Part shown: one piece after another, positions 24,003-35,265 of the stretch
Layout: the number at the start of each line of letters is the position of its first letter
How positions within the stretch are numbered: position 1 is the stretch's first letter
Made by a program: the position numbers and the translations under genes
Notes under the pieces: generated by a model
What the model was told of the DNA's origin: nothing
What the model saw: only the letters and a program-made list of their open reading frames with translations
Database searches by the model: none
Assembly: GCF_040869045.1 (NCBI RefSeq)
Contig: NC_090323.1
Location: 173,312,083 to 173,376,082, forward strand
Origin: Eurosta solidaginis
Taxonomy: Eukaryota > Arthropoda > Insecta > Diptera > Tephritidae
Direction: 5' to 3'
DNA length: 64,000 nt

Positions 24003-24828
24003 TTAGGAGCAGTTCCCCTAATCCAGGGTGTATGCGGACCGTGCCTATTGGACAATTTGCAGCAAGGGGATAAATTCCGCTGTATTCGAACGGAGCCTTC
24101 CCGATACCGGGCCACCTCGGGAAGTATTTATGGCCTTACCCCAGTAAGGGGCGCTGCTGTGGCGGACGGTTCTTTATCCGTATATAATACTGAACCGCTG
24201 AGCCCGCCTTGTCGGGCAGGTGGTCGTACGACCAAGATGAACGACTCATTACCTGATTGTAATAAGGACGATGTAAAGAGGAGGACTGAGTCGCAATCGA
24301 AGGACGACAAATACAAATTAAGCGATGCGTCGGACTCGGGGAGCGAGAGAAGTGCTGATTCAATGAACTCCGTGTTGGAGAAGCACATAAATGAGAACGG
24401 AGTAGAAGAGTGGAGAAGGGTACGGAGCAGAGGAAGTAAAGGAACTCTCTCGCAGTAACGTGCAGCACTAAGAATTGTACAAGGCTTGGGAGCAGTGGTC
24501 GACCCAACAGAAGTGGAGATCGAGCGCTTGGAATGGGCCTATGAAGCGGTAGAAGTAGTTCGAAGGCAGTTCAAAAGGTTTGCGGCGAGAAACCCTCGGT
24601 TCTGCAACCTGTACGAGGATGAAGAAGTGTCGAATGGCAGAATGAAGAGGCAACGCTCGGCGGAAAGCGACAAGCCTGCTTTTAAGAGGCAGACATGACC
24701 CAGTCCTAGAGCCGCGAGGCAGGGCAGTCGCATAGACAAGACAAGTAGCTCAAAGCTGTAAGACAGATGGGCTCCAATAGCGAGGTACCTCGAAAGCTGC
24801 GAGTCAGAGGGAAGTTCCAACTACGGAA

Positions 24829-25506
24829 GTGGGAGATAAGCCAAAGAGAGATAACTCTAATACTCCGGCTTTCTCGGAGGCGCTAAAGGGAGTTAACGCT
24901 AAGACTCCGGCTTTCTCGGAGGTGCCAAAGGAAGATAACACTAAGACTCCTGCTTTTCCCGAGAAGATGAGTGATGTGGCAAAGCAGTCACTGACTGTGG
25001 CGCTGGTTGATCGTAGCAGTCCTTTCGGACAAATAACTACTGAAAGGTGGAGATCTGTGGAAAGGGAGCTTATTAGCTTAATGCTTAAGATGATGCGGGA
25101 ACAACCAAGTAAGCCCCGTCCAACCTTTGATTCGGGGGGATGGTATAATGGTGTGAAGATGATAGCATGCGACAATATCGCGAGCTTGAGGTGGCTGGAG
25201 GAAGTGCTTCCAAACCTCCAAAGGCAAGGCATGAACGCGCGGTTTGAGGTGGTGGATAAAGCGAAAATCCCTACGGTACCAAAAGTTAAGGTATGGATAC
25301 CATACGTGATGAAGTCGGAGGACACACTGCGACTTCTTCAGAATCAGAATCCGAACATACCGACACAGGATTGGAAGGTACTTACTGTATCTCGGCCTAC
25401 CGCGGATGGTCAGTTCTACATCTTCCAAATAAACAAGCAGGCGGAGGATATTTTGTACACGCAGCTTGGCAAAATGTCCTTTGGCACTGGCAAATTTTTC
25501 ATGTGA
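24829..25506 (+). pseudogene. LINE ORF1 (gag-like, DUF4780-type domain)
   Basis: A 225-residue frame. Residues 8-45 contain three degenerate repeats of about 14 residues around TPAF(S/P)E. From about residue 50: VALVDRSSPFGQIT, W..VERELI, FDSGGWYNGVKMIACDN, VPKVKVWIP and QNPNIPTQDWKVLTV, which I recognise as the DUF4780 pattern of insect LINE ORF1 proteins, presumed nucleic-acid binding. An N-terminal stretch in another frame (24237-24458, MNDSLPDCNK...) and a basic piece at 24486-24698 were probably part of ORF1 before frameshifts. The homologous ORF1 of the second LINE is at 60223-61115. Confidence 0.75.
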
Positions 25507-25779
25507 CTCAGGAAAAGAAGTACCGAGGATAAAAACCCTAACACGCTAGAGGTGGGCGAAGTCGAAAAGGACCTCAAAAGCCTAAGGGAAAAAGACAGGT
25601 GGATGTCCCCGACGTCACCACGAACGTGCTAGAAGAGGACCAACCGCTAAATGGTGCTGTGACTCGCACAGATGAACACCCGGCACAACAGTCACGAGAG
25701 GCTGAAGGGGGCCTCGAATACTCTAAACCAAAACGGAGGACGACGACGTCAAGACGAAGGTGCTGGAGGGGGACAAACA

Positions 25780-28700
25780 GCACAATGGTGCTGCGAGTCC
25801 TACAGATAAACCTCCAACACAGTAAAGTAGCGTCGAGCGAGCTCCTCCTAACCCTTGAGGAGGGTTCGTTTCAGCGTTTACTACGCGCACACGGAAGGAC
25901 GTGTGCGAGCTGTAGTAATGGTAAGGAAACAGCTGCATTCATATATGCTGCCTAATTACACCACTGAGGATCTCGTAGCGGTGGCCATTGAGCAAAAGAA
26001 TAAGCAGGCATTTATCCTGGCGTCCTGCTACATGGCGTCCTGCTACATGGCCCATGCTGCGGAGGTTCCACCGATGGAGTGCAAAAGGCTAGTACAGGAG
26101 GAAGGGCGCAAAGGGCGGTTGGTCATAGGCGCAGATGCAAATGCGCACCACAATGCGTGGGGAGGAGCGATACGGACGAGAGAGGCGAATCTCTATTTTG
26201 TTACATCCTGCAAACCAATTTGCAGATATCCAACAGGGGAAATGTCCCTACAAACATTGGTAATGTTCTGGATATTACATTGAGGTCCGAGCGTGATATA
26301 TCAAGGTATGATTGGATGGATCTTGATAGACCATCCTTCTCCGACCATGCGTATATCAGCTTCAGCATCCCCCTAAAGAGGGTAGATAAGGGTGGAACCT
26401 TTAGAAACCCTAAGTCAGCGAACTGGACTAAATTCCAGAAACATGCCGAAACAAAGCTGGGACAACCCAAAGAGGTTTCTAATGTAGAGGATCTGGAAGA
26501 TTCGAATGAATTCCTAACAAGGACGCTTATGACTGCGTATAACAAAGCTTGCCCTCTAAGAAGATTCAGAGGAAAAGCAAAGCCGCCATGGTGGACCAAT
26601 GACCTGAGTCTTCAAAGAAGACAGGTAAAAGAAATGTTTAAGCTCGCGAAGACCGCGGAAAGCGAAGCATGTCGGGACGAGTACAGGGATCTACTGAGGA
26701 TCTACAAGCTTGCAATTTCCAGGGCGAAGATAGTCTCGTGGAAAAACTTCTGTACGGACATAGAGTGCTCCAGCGAAACAGCACGGTTGAAAAATGTCCT
26801 AGTAAAGAGAAACATAGTCCAGGGACTAATAAAGAAAGAGAACGGGGAATGGTCACGTAATAGTGAGGAATCCCTTGAGGTGCACCTCGATACACATTTC
26901 CCATCGGGAGACAGTTTAGAAGAGCCAGCAGACATCACTCACACTTCGATCACGGAGCTAGTAGTGCCGAGCTTGGTGACCGATACCAAGATCGAGTGGG
27001 CAGTGAAAACGTTTTCTAAGTTTAAATCGCCGGGCCCAGATGGTATATTCACGGTCATGCTACAAGTCTGAAGTAGGGCGGTCGTGGAATGGCTTTAAAT
27101 AATATTCGATGGGTGCATAAGACTGAATCATGTACTGCACTCTTGGAGATCTGCTCGTGTAGCTTTTCTACCAAAGGCGGGGAAGATCGGTCACGTGTAT
27201 CCCAAAGACTATAGACCCATTAGCTTAACATCATTTCTGCTCAAAACCTTTGAGAGGATGATAGACGTGTACATAAAGTCCAACGTGGATGAAAAGCTGC
27301 TCTCAACAACACAGCATGCGTACACCAAAGGCAAGTCGGTAGACACCGCATTGCATAGGGTGGTAATAAGCATAGAGAAATCCCTGGAATAATATAAGGA
27401 GTATGCTCTAGGAGTCTTCTTGGACATTGCCGGGGCTTTCAATAATGTTGCAAAATGGGCGATTATGGAAGGTCTTAATCACATTAAAGTACATCCCGCC
27501 TTAAACAGATGGATCGGCTGCATGTTAAATAGTAGAAATATTACATCACAATGGGGATTGTACAAGGCCAAGAAATCAGTGGACAGGGGCACGCCGCAGG
27601 GAGGGGTGCTATCACCTCTGCTGTGGATGCTGGTCATCAACCAACTGCTCAGGCAATTCGATGAGAGGCCCGTAAAACTTACGGCTTACGCAGATGACGT
27701 TGTAATTGTCATATGTGGAAAGTGCCTTCCAACGATTAGTTCATTGATGGATCGGGCGCTTCGGGATATTCATACCTGGGCATCTAATGACGGGTTGAAA
27801 GTCAATGCGGAGAAGACGGATATGGTCTTGTTTACAAAGAGGTACAAGGTCCCAAATTGGACAAGGCCCAAGTTAGGAGGGGTGACCTTACAGGAGAAAC
27901 CTTGCACAAAATATCTAGGAATCATCCTAGACATTAAGCTGTCATGGAAGCTCAACGTGGAGGAGAGGGTCAAGAAGGCCTCAACGGCACTCTTTGCATG
28001 AAAAAGAATGCTGGGGTGTACGTGGGGCCTATCGCCCTCTCTTTCTCATTGGGTTTTACAGCGATTGTAAGCCCTATTCTATACTATGGAGTTCCTGTTT
28101 GCTGGAAAGCCACACAAAAAAACAACATACCTCAAAAAATTAGAGGGGGTATGCAGACTATCGATGCTTAGCATTATGGGAGCCCTGAAAACAACCCCGA
28201 CGGCTGCACTGTATGTCATTCTGCACATTCCACCTGTAGATCTGGTAGCAAAGAACAAAGCATTAACGACCGCAACCAGGCTCGGTGCTTCGGGGCAGCT
28301 TGAGCGCCGACCATATGGCCATAGTAGTATAGCGTCATCAATCACAAGACGAACAGACTACATGATTCCCTACCTGCGCTTCGAGGGAGATCTTAAGGCC
28401 ACAATAGAGGTGGGCGGTTGGTGCAAGGGTGCGCAAAAGTTGGACGAGGCGTACACCGATGGTTCCAAAGTAGTGGAAGGAGTAGCGTCTGCGGTATACT
28501 GCGCTGATCCGGAAATAAGCAGATCTTACAGGCTGCAGGGTTTTCCAAGCGGAAATATCAGCCGTAACCAAAGCAGTAAAAACCCTGAAAGAGAATAGCT
28601 TAAGCTGCAACCGTGTTAACTTTTATATTGACAGTCAAGCAGCAATTAAGGCAATAATCTCGCATAGCACAGCATCTAAATGCGTGTTAGAGTGTAAGCA

Positions 28701-29183
28701 GTCTCTGGAGAGAATTGGGTCCCAGGGCATATGGGAATAGATGGGAATGAAAAAGCGGGCAAACTAGCTAAAAAGGGCGCATCCCTTGAAGCTTGCTCCG
28801 TACACATCCCAATTAGATTGGGCGAGATTAAGCGAAGGCGAGAGGTGCAAATGATCGACCAAGCGGGAAAGGCGTGGCTTCAAGCGCGGGCAGCAGTGTC
28901 GAAGATTATGTGTAGGTCTTACAAACTTAGACTAACACAGTTCCTTCTATCATTAAAAAGAGAGGACTGTAGACTCATGACGGGTATTCTAACTGGACAC
29001 TGCCTTCTGGCGTCACATGCCTTTAAATTAGGATTGGTCAGTGATAGCAAATGTAGGAAGTGCGGATTGGAGGAGGAAACGACCGAGTACGTTCTGTGCT
29101 CGTGCCCTGCACTTGCTAAGACTCCAGCTGTTAGGAGTGATACAGCTGTCAGATCTAGAAGCAACAAGTGGCTTAAGTCCTAG
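25780..29183 (+). pseudogene. LINE ORF2: endonuclease, RT, RNase H (frameshifted)
   Basis: Endonuclease: MVLRVLQINLQHSK (25783), VIGADANAHHNAWG (about 26120), SDHAYISF (26340). Linker with KPPWWTNDL. RT: FKSPGPDGI (27025), DYRPISLTSFLLKTFERMID (27200), MDIAGAFNNV (27420), TPQGGVLSPLLW (27590), LTAYADDVVIVI (27685), KTKYLGI-type motif (27905). RNase H: EAYTDGSK (28450), FYIDSQAAIKAI (28625), GNEKAGKLAKKGA (28740). C-terminal CRKCGLEEETTEYVLCSCPAL (29050) is a Cys/His finger; the last part of it is within 29040-29120. At least five frame changes or stops (for example near 26290, 27071, 27392, 28001, 28598) break it. Known: such ORF2 proteins perform target-primed reverse transcription. Confidence 0.85.
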
Positions 29184-29360
29184 GAAGCTTCTAGTATTTG
29201 CCAAGAGGACGGAGTTATTTTATAACATAGGTCCTGGAAATTGATAGGGGTTTACAGTTTGGTCGTTAAAACAAACTTCTGGTAACACTACGGACTGAAT
29301 CAGTCTATGTGAGGTCCTCATGGACCGGCCAGTTCAACCTAACCTAACTTAGGAGCAGTT

Positions 29361-30142
29361 GTTTTGCCTTGCTCTGATAATCCTCCTCTAGCCCCTCCGT
29401 CCATGCCGTGATGTCATTTGAAAGATCAGTATTAATAAATGAAACGTGTTCCTGGAGATGTTCACAGTTAATAACTACTTCAACCTCTTGGCATCTTCCC
29501 AAAATAGCTCCTTTGGTCAGTTTGAGTGGCGGCTTGAACTCATTGAGTACTCTTACCGGAATATGTCCATCATGTTTTGTCATAGCCACGGTTTCTCCTA
29601 CAAGTGATTTGTTTGTGCTGATTTGTTTGCTGCTTCGACAACCCACAATTTGTTTGTCCCACAATCTCCATCTTTGCCCAGATGACTGCTTCTGATTTTG
29701 GTGGTATTTGCTTACTCTCTTCCACCAGCACTCGTTTACTGCTGTAGCCTCTCTCTTAGCCGAAATTAAGTGGCACATCCATGTTCTTATATCGCATCAT
29801 CTTGCTTTGCATATCGATCTTGATGCCTTCGTCGGTTAAGAAGTCCACTCCAATTATGATTTCATCAACAATCTCTGCCACTATAAAATTGTATACTACC
29901 GTGACGTTCCCAATTGCGAATTCACATGATACTTCTCCTAGAACCGTGGTGTTTTCTCCAGTGGCTGTACGCAATCTTGCTCCATGCAATGATCTTATCT
30001 TCTTGTTGACTAAATCCGCTCGAATGGTGGAATGAGATGCACCCGTATCTACAGTCAGTAAACGTTCTTTCCATCCACATGTCCCCCGACAGTAAGATTG
30101 CTCGATCTTCTTCCAATCTGCGAGATAGAGATTATGGGGCAT
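29361..30142 (-). pseudogene. gypsy aspartic protease and protease-RT linker
   Basis: The frame at 29756-30142 has LLTVDTGASHSTIR (catalytic DTG), RTATGENTTVLGEV and IIIGVDFLTDEGIKID (the family's second conserved block, ILGxDxL-like). The following frame (29344-29778) carries GHIPVRVLNEF and ends KQLLL at the LINE junction, continuing into RT at 24002. This is the usual place of the retropepsin between gag and RT in Ty3/gypsy. Confidence 0.82.
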
Positions 30143-30185
30143 TCAATTGCGGGAGTCAGCTGTCGCCCTTTGCGGTTGACTCGAT

Positions 30186-31518
30186 TTAGTTTAACGATTG
30201 AGTGGTCTTGGAGATTTGCTCATCACCTTCTGCTCTGCGTTTACGACCACCCACATTGTTGGAACTGTTAGGGTTGGTGTTGCAATAACGCGCAATATGC
30301 CCTGGCTTCCCACACTTAAAGCATTTGACTGCATCATTATTCTTCTGTTGCGTTCCCTTTAAAGCTTCCAAAGTTGCGTCTACCCACTTTGGTTTTCTAA
30401 TTCCACACGATGAGCTTTGTATGCTGGTTTACTCAATAGCGAGGCAGTTTCCTGAGTCAATGCATGTGATACCGTTTCTGCAAATGTTGGCTTTGGGTAT
30501 GCGTATGTAGCTCGCTTTGTTTCGACGTCCCGTATGCCATTTATAAAGCTCTGAATCTTTACCCTTTCAGTGTATTCCACGGGCGCGTCCGCATTTGCAA
30601 AATGAGTCAACCTTTCAACATCCGAAGCAAACTCCTGCAAAGTCTCATTAGCTTTTTGGTAACGGGTTTGTTTTTCTATTTGATACATCTGTTTCCTGTG
30701 TTCGCTTCCATACCTTCGTTCTACAGCAGCCATCAATCCGTCATAATTGTTCTGTTCGTACTATGGAATAGTCTGTAAGATTTCCACTGCAGGCCCTTTC
30801 AATGCCACGAACAGTGAAGCAACTTTATCTTTCGCATTCCCGTTGTTCACTGCTGTTGTCTTCTCAAATTGTAGCTTAAAGACCTGGAAAGGAACAGAAT
30901 CGTCAAAGGATGGATTTTTACCTTTTGATTAATCGCTGAAACAGCAGGGCGGTTTAGTTGTAACTGCTCCATACGACCGTTCAAATCATCGACTTCTGCC
31001 TGAAATTGAGCTATTTTTGCATTCTGCGCTTCCAGTTTTGATGACACCCTTGCTTCCTGTTCTGACAGTTGCGAGGATTTGCGAGTTTCTTGTGCTTTCA
31101 ACTGCTCAGCCATATATGTCTTCTGTTCTTCTAACTGTGTTTCGATCTTAGATGTAATCTGTGTCGACATTTCTGAAATACGCGTTTCTTGTGCTTCAAT
31201 CTTTGATGTTATGCCTGTTTCCTGTGCTTCAAACTTAGATGCTATTCGTGTCTCTTGGGATTCCATCTTGGATGTTATATGCTCCTCCTGGGATTCTAGT
31301 TGAGATGCCAATGTCGATGTTTGAGCAGATATTGCAGCCAAAATAATGTTCAAGTCTGCGCTCGTAACTGTCTGCGATGTTTCGTTTTTCTCTTCAATTT
31401 TTGTTGTTGATTCTTCCACATCAGGATTAAAGACATACTCGTCCACATCAATTCCTTGCGACTCCAATACCTCTCCTAGCCGTGCTTGAAGTTCGATCTT
31501 ATTGCCCGTTGTATTCAA
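30186..31518 (-). pseudogene. gypsy gag: SAP-like, coiled coil, capsid and zinc knuckle
   Basis: Three adjacent minus-strand frames. 30847-31518: an N-terminal helix pair (TGNKIELQARLGEVLESQG) resembling a SAP motif, then a long glutamine/glutamate-rich coiled coil with about ten repeats of SK-E-(S/A)QE-(T/E). 30380-30736: capsid-like QTRYQKANETLQEFASDV and ERVKIQSFINGI. 30186-30371: CFKCGKPGHIARYC, a CCHC nucleocapsid knuckle, followed by a basic RKRR. Frame changes near 30750 and 30375 separate them. The coiled-coil expansion is unusual for gag and probably serves self-assembly (inference). Confidence 0.8.
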
Positions 31519-31583
31519 TCCACGGCTCTCCAGTTCCTTTTTCAGTTCAAGTTGTATTCAAAACCTTCGGAATTTATTCAACA

Positions 31584-31601
31584 ATTCATCTTCTGACACC
31601 A
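31584..31601 (-). other. Primer-binding site of the gypsy element
   Basis: Two bases inside the LTR end (31604), the minus strand reads TGGTGTCAGAAGATGAAT. It starts with TGG, as expected for pairing with a tRNA 3' CCA. TGGTGTCAGAAG is a pattern I associate with tRNA-Leu-primed elements; that identity is from memory. Confidence 0.6.
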
Positions 31602-31603
31602 AT

Positions 31604-32160
31604 TGTAACGAATTTAGTGCAACTCCTCTTATTTGCAACCTTCTACTAATGTTCGAATCACTAAATTGTTGAATAAATAACTCCACTATTTAATAATGCA
31701 AAATTACCTTTATTAAAGTACTTCACAGTAACACTTATACTTCGCAACTAATAGATTGCTTAAATCAAACTGATTGTCGTGCCTCTACTGTTGCTGCTTT
31801 TTATACTTTTCGATTTCCTCGATCCATATTTCTAGGCGATTCTAATTCCAGAACCTACTAGTTAGTAATCAGCTATAAAATTACTCAGCTATAACTACGT
31901 TTATAGCTTCTCATATGCGCCTGTACTTGTGACTGATACTTGCACAAATCAATGCCTTCTTTTGGGAGCATCTCAGATAAGATATAGGCATATGTTTGTG
32001 CTTCTTTCTCCGCTCTGTGTACGTACATATGTGTAGATAGGTGTTAGCAATGCTTATGTGTGTGTGTGCTAATTTTTAGCAGTCAGCTGTGAGTTGCGCT
32101 AATCGTTAAGGTTTACAGTGACATGCGTGCTGCCTTGCAGTGACTGGCAGTTCCTCTTTC
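31604..32160 (-). repeat. 5' LTR of the gypsy element
   Basis: Starts (plus strand) TGTAACGAATTTAGTGCAA and matches the solo LTR at 32214 over its inner half (TATACT, TCTAGGCG, then the CATATGTGTAG region near 32030). The outer end lacks a clear ATTCGTAACA, so the right boundary is approximate and this LTR may be truncated. Minus-strand TATAAAAAG near 31800 could be its core promoter. Confidence 0.7.
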
Positions 32161-32213
32161 ATTAGGGGGACTCATTTAACTTTATAAATGCCTTATAATG
32201 TGTGTAAACGTAT

Positions 32214-33153
32214 TGTAACGAATTTACTGCAAATCCTCTTATTTGCAACCTTCTGCTAAGTTCGAATCACTAAACTGTTCAATAAATAACTCCAATATTT
32301 AATAATGCAAAATGGCCTTTATTAAAGTACTTCACAATAAATAGCTCTACTATTGGTCGACAGATTGCGTGCTAAATCAAAACTGATTGCAGCGCCTCTA
32401 TCGTTGAAGCCTTTTATACTCTTTGATTTCCTCGTTGCATCTTCTAGGCGCTTCTGTTCTGTTGTTGTTGTTGTTGTAGCGATAAGGTTGCTCCCCGAAG
32501 GCTTTGGGGAGTGTTATCGATGTGATGGTCCTTTGCCGGATGCAGATCCGGTACGCTCCGGTACCACAGCACCATTAAGGTGCTAGCCCGACCATCTCGG
32601 GAACGATTTATGTGGCCACATTAAACCTTCAGGTCATCCCCACCCTCCCCACCACCAAGATCCATGAGGAGCTTGGGGTCGCCAGAGCCTCGTCTGTTAG
32701 TGAAACAGGATTCGCCGCGGATAGGTGAGGTTGACAATTGGATTTGGAGAAGCTATATATTGCGCTGGCAACCTGAGGGGTTGCGCTACACACCCCTTGA
32801 ATCTGGTATTTTAGTCGCCTCTTACGACAGGCATACCTACCGCGAGTACATTCTGACCCCCTTACCCGCTGGGGTGGCGCTTCTGTTCTCGAATCTACTA
32901 GTTGGTTATCTGTTATAATTATAACTACAGATGTACGTGTATAGCTCTCATATACGCGTGTGTTTGTGAGAGATCCTTCCACAATTATAATTGCATATCT
33001 CAGATAAGATATCTGCATGTGTTTGTTGCTTCACCGCTGCGTATACGTACATATGTGTAGGCATAATAATTGAATTATTGATGTGCATTCACGTCACTGC
33101 TTAGCATCGGCTCAGAGATGGCAGTACCCCTTAGTGTTGCTAATATTCGTAAC
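32214..33153 (-). repeat. Solo LTR of the same gypsy family
   Basis: Begins TGTAACGAATTTACTGC and ends ATTCGTAACA (TG...CA on both strands), flanked by the 4-bp TSD GTAT (32210-32213, 33154-33157), the length expected for Ty3/gypsy integrase. It has no internal region, so it arose by LTR-LTR recombination. It is interrupted by a 415-bp retroposon (32461-32875), so the LTR itself is about 510 bp. Confidence 0.88.
32461..32875 (-). mobile_element. Short non-LTR retroposon with (CAA)n tail
   Basis: Inserted in the solo LTR with a 14-bp TSD GGCGCTTCTGTTCT (32447-32460, 32876-32889). On the minus strand it begins near CCAGCGGGTAAGGGGGTCAG, is about 415 bp, has several GC-rich hairpins (for example CCCGAGATGGTCGGG, TACCGGAGCGTACCGG, CTCCCCAAAGCCTTCGGGGAG) and ends in (CAA)n. 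That structure fits a SINE or a non-coding LINE 3' derivative. I recall it as abundant in tephritids but cannot name it. No clear tRNA A/B boxes. Confidence 0.75.
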
Positions 33154-33157
33154 AGTA

Positions 33158-34282
33158 TGAATTTAGCTAGTGCGTAAACGAACTGTCAAATTTTGTACGA
33201 AGAATCGTTTACACAATTTGTATAAATTTACGCGCACATTTCATGGTGTAAACGCGGTAAACTCAAAGGAATGCAACCTTGCAAACATAATTGCCGTCCT
33301 TTTCATCAGAAATCTCCAACAACATCAAGTCATTTACAAGAATTTCTTAGTAAAGATGTTTTAGTTTTGATTTTTCACTTATTGTTCGCATTTTTAAACG
33401 GTTTTATTCAGCTTGAGTTGACAGGCTGCACGGCCGCATGAACGGCCGTTGTGAACGAATCTTGTAATTGAAAATTAAGTAACTTCCCGATAAGCTACAA
33501 GCTTGAAACTTGGAATATAGTTCAGAACCCGATGACAATGCAATAATAAGAAAAAAATCGCCGCTAGGTGGCGCAAGGATCGAGATATTCACAAAAATCG
33601 TATTTGTGGTCCGATTTGATTTGGTCCATATTTGGAACACATAATACATACATGAATAGAAAGCGACCTATGATGCCAGATTTGGCTCATATTTGGAACA
33701 AATATTGCATACAGTCCAGAAGAAGTGACATCAAAATATTTTGGAGTTAGAGGAGGGACAAGCATACGTGGCGCAGAGTCGAGTAAAGTCTTTGGAAGGA
33801 TTATGTATTGAGGACTTAGGTTGTAACAAATTGTCAGGAAAGAGTCCTTGTAATAATGAGTCACTAAATGAACTAAATAGAATGAGAAATAATAGGCAAT
33901 TAAATAAAGACTAGAAACTTGAAAATAAAATAATTTAAAAAAAAATTTTAAGTTAAACGGTTTTATTGAAAACAATACTTACATGAAATAATAATAATAC
34001 GAAAAGCTAGAAAATAATTAGGTAGGTCCTAGGTACTAGTCATCACACTCCTTATTAATCTAGGGCGTTGATCAAAAGTTTTTTTGGTAATAATACAGCT
34101 GATCGACAATTAAGTTTATCAAGAATATTGCTAGGTGCTTTCATATAACAGCGTGTGTAAATGGATATAATTTTACACCTTATAAATTTATATGCTTTAA
34201 AAAGTCCCCTTATTGAAACCTTAAAAATTATGGGAACAGTTGAATTTTTTGTTTAAAAATTGCCAGCCATTCAAGCCAGAAT
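33158..34282. other. Intergenic DNA with dispersed-repeat pieces
   Basis: No gene supported. 33470-33590 is one unit of the repeat found at 15795-16150. 33590-33800 has two near-copies of an ATTTGGTCCATATTTGGAACA / ATTTGGCTCATATTTGGAACA module. The remainder is AT-rich. Short open frames here lack any family signal. Confidence 0.5.
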
Positions 34283-34480
34283 ATGGGTGTAAGTGTCAAA
34301 TTGTTGCATAGAACGGATGACCGTGTGATACGCAACTCCAAAAGAGTGGTTGCCGATAACAGCAACAAAGTTTTTTGTGTGCTAATAGTGCCTGATAAGA
34401 AATTTGTTTCTTTAGGATGGAAATTTATTCGGAAACATTTCCAACCGCTGCCAAGTATTAACGACGGGCCAGATGCTTAA
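34283..34480 (+). other. Unassigned 65-residue open frame
   Basis: The frame reads MGVSVKLLHRTDDRVIRNSK, then KVFCVLIVPDKKFVSLGWKF and a short PLPSINDGPDA end. Composition is protein-like and codon use is ordinary, unlike neighbouring AT-rich frames. It has no TATA box or signal peptide and a SINE begins 15 bases downstream. It could be a fragment of a TE or a host exon. I do not recognise it. Confidence 0.25.
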
Positions 34481-34496
34481 CTTTATTGGCCTTTGG

Positions 34497-34868
34497 TTTT
34501 TTATTCGTAAAAATAAATATGTAAATGTAGGGCTTGATAACCTCCGAAGAGATCTTAGGGCGAGCTTCTCTTCCAATTTGCGTCGTGCTTTTAATTTTTC
34601 TTACAAATTGTCGGAACGGGACCTACTTGTTTTATGCCGACCCCGAACGGCGTCTGCAAGGCAGATGACTTTTCACTGAGAGCTTTTCATGGCAGAAATA
34701 CACTCGGAGTGCTTGCCAAACACTGCCGAGGGGCGACCCCGCTTAGAAAAATTTTCTTCTAATTAAAAACCTTATTTCTAAAATTTTTATGTTGCTTTGC
34801 CCGGGGCGTTAACCCAGAATCTTCGGTGTGGTAGGCGGAGCACGCTACCATCACACCACGGCGCCCGC
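34497..34868 (-). mobile_element. tRNA-derived SINE
   Basis: The minus strand starts GGGCGCCGTGGTGTGATGG, with a pol III A box (TGATGGTAGCGTGCTCC) and a degenerate B box (GGGTTAACGCCCC for GGTTCGAnTCC). A conserved unrelated body follows (AAAATTTTTCTAAGCGGGG, AGAAATACACTCGG in reverse, CATCTGCCTTGCAGACGCC, CTCTTCGGAGGTTAT). About 370 bp with an A/T-rich tail at 34497. A shorter relative is at 63262. It is not a functional tRNA: the anticodon arm and acceptor pairing do not close. Confidence 0.75.
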
Positions 34869-35265
34869 CTTTAAATTTAAATACACCTCTGAAATTACAG
34901 CGCATAAAATTAGTACTACTAAATTTCAATACGCATTATACTCAGATGTAATCGAAATATGTTTCTATGTTTCACCTCATCACTAATTCTATGTATCACC
35001 TCTAAAGATGGTGTGTATCCACTATTCATCGCAACCGATTCAGATATATGTTATACATTATCGCCACCAGAGGTTTTTGTCTCCGATTTTTGGTACAACA
35101 TGTTCTGTAGCTAGTTATTTTACCACTGGCGCTAGATGGCTCCCCTAAGCATTATCTAAGCGAGGATACGAGTTTTTTTTACGCGCAAACGTAAACGTAG
35201 ACCCGTGTAAAAAAACACGGCTAATATAGCAACGCTTCTCGCTTTAACTCTGCCATCAGCCTTAA
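34869..35265. other. Intergenic DNA, nothing recognised
   Basis: AT-rich with no ORF, RNA or repeat boundary that I can support. Confidence 0.5.

Larger units (their letters stand above)
24015..29348 (+). mobile_element. Non-LTR retrotransposon (I/LOA-like, with RNase H), near full length
   Basis: A 5.3 kb GC-richer unit inserted in the gypsy element, flanked by the 12-bp TSD TTAGGAGCAGTT (24003-24014 and 29349-29360). It ends in CAACCTAACCTAAC, with no poly(A). It encodes an ORF1 with a DUF4780-like domain and an ORF2 with endonuclease, RT (TPQGGVLSPLLW, YADD), RNase H (DGSK, YIDSQAAIKA) and a C-terminal Cys/His motif. RNase H excludes jockey proper and suits the I/LOA group; the exact clade needs a tree. 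Frameshifts in both ORFs make it inactive. Its plus orientation opposes the host gypsy element. Confidence 0.88.
21678..32160 (-). mobile_element. Ty3/gypsy LTR retrotransposon, decayed, interrupted by a LINE
   Basis: Minus-strand order: 5' LTR (31604-32160), primer-binding site, gag with SAP-like and coiled-coil regions, CCHC knuckle, aspartic protease (DTGAS), RT (YLDD), RNase H, integrase zinc finger and part of the core, then a 3' LTR remnant (21678-21911). That order (RT-RH-INT) is the Ty3/gypsy order. A LINE sits in the protease-RT linker (24015-29348). The integrase C-terminus and the start of the 3' LTR are deleted, and several stops interrupt pol. No envelope ORF is visible. A solo LTR of the same family follows at 32214-33153. 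Confidence 0.85.

Noticed and set aside
24128..24507. Antisense frames over LINE ORF1
   Set aside because: They are shadows of the GC-rich sense frame and carry no family motif.
31079..31303. Cys/Ser-rich plus-strand frame resembling a small secreted protein
   Set aside because: It is the antisense reading of the gag coiled-coil repeat.
32353..33018. Frames of 77-129 residues in the solo LTR/retroposon
   Set aside because: They cross the retroposon-LTR junctions and are not protein-like.
34797..34868. tRNA gene on the minus strand
   Set aside because: A and B boxes are present but the cloverleaf does not close and a SINE body follows.
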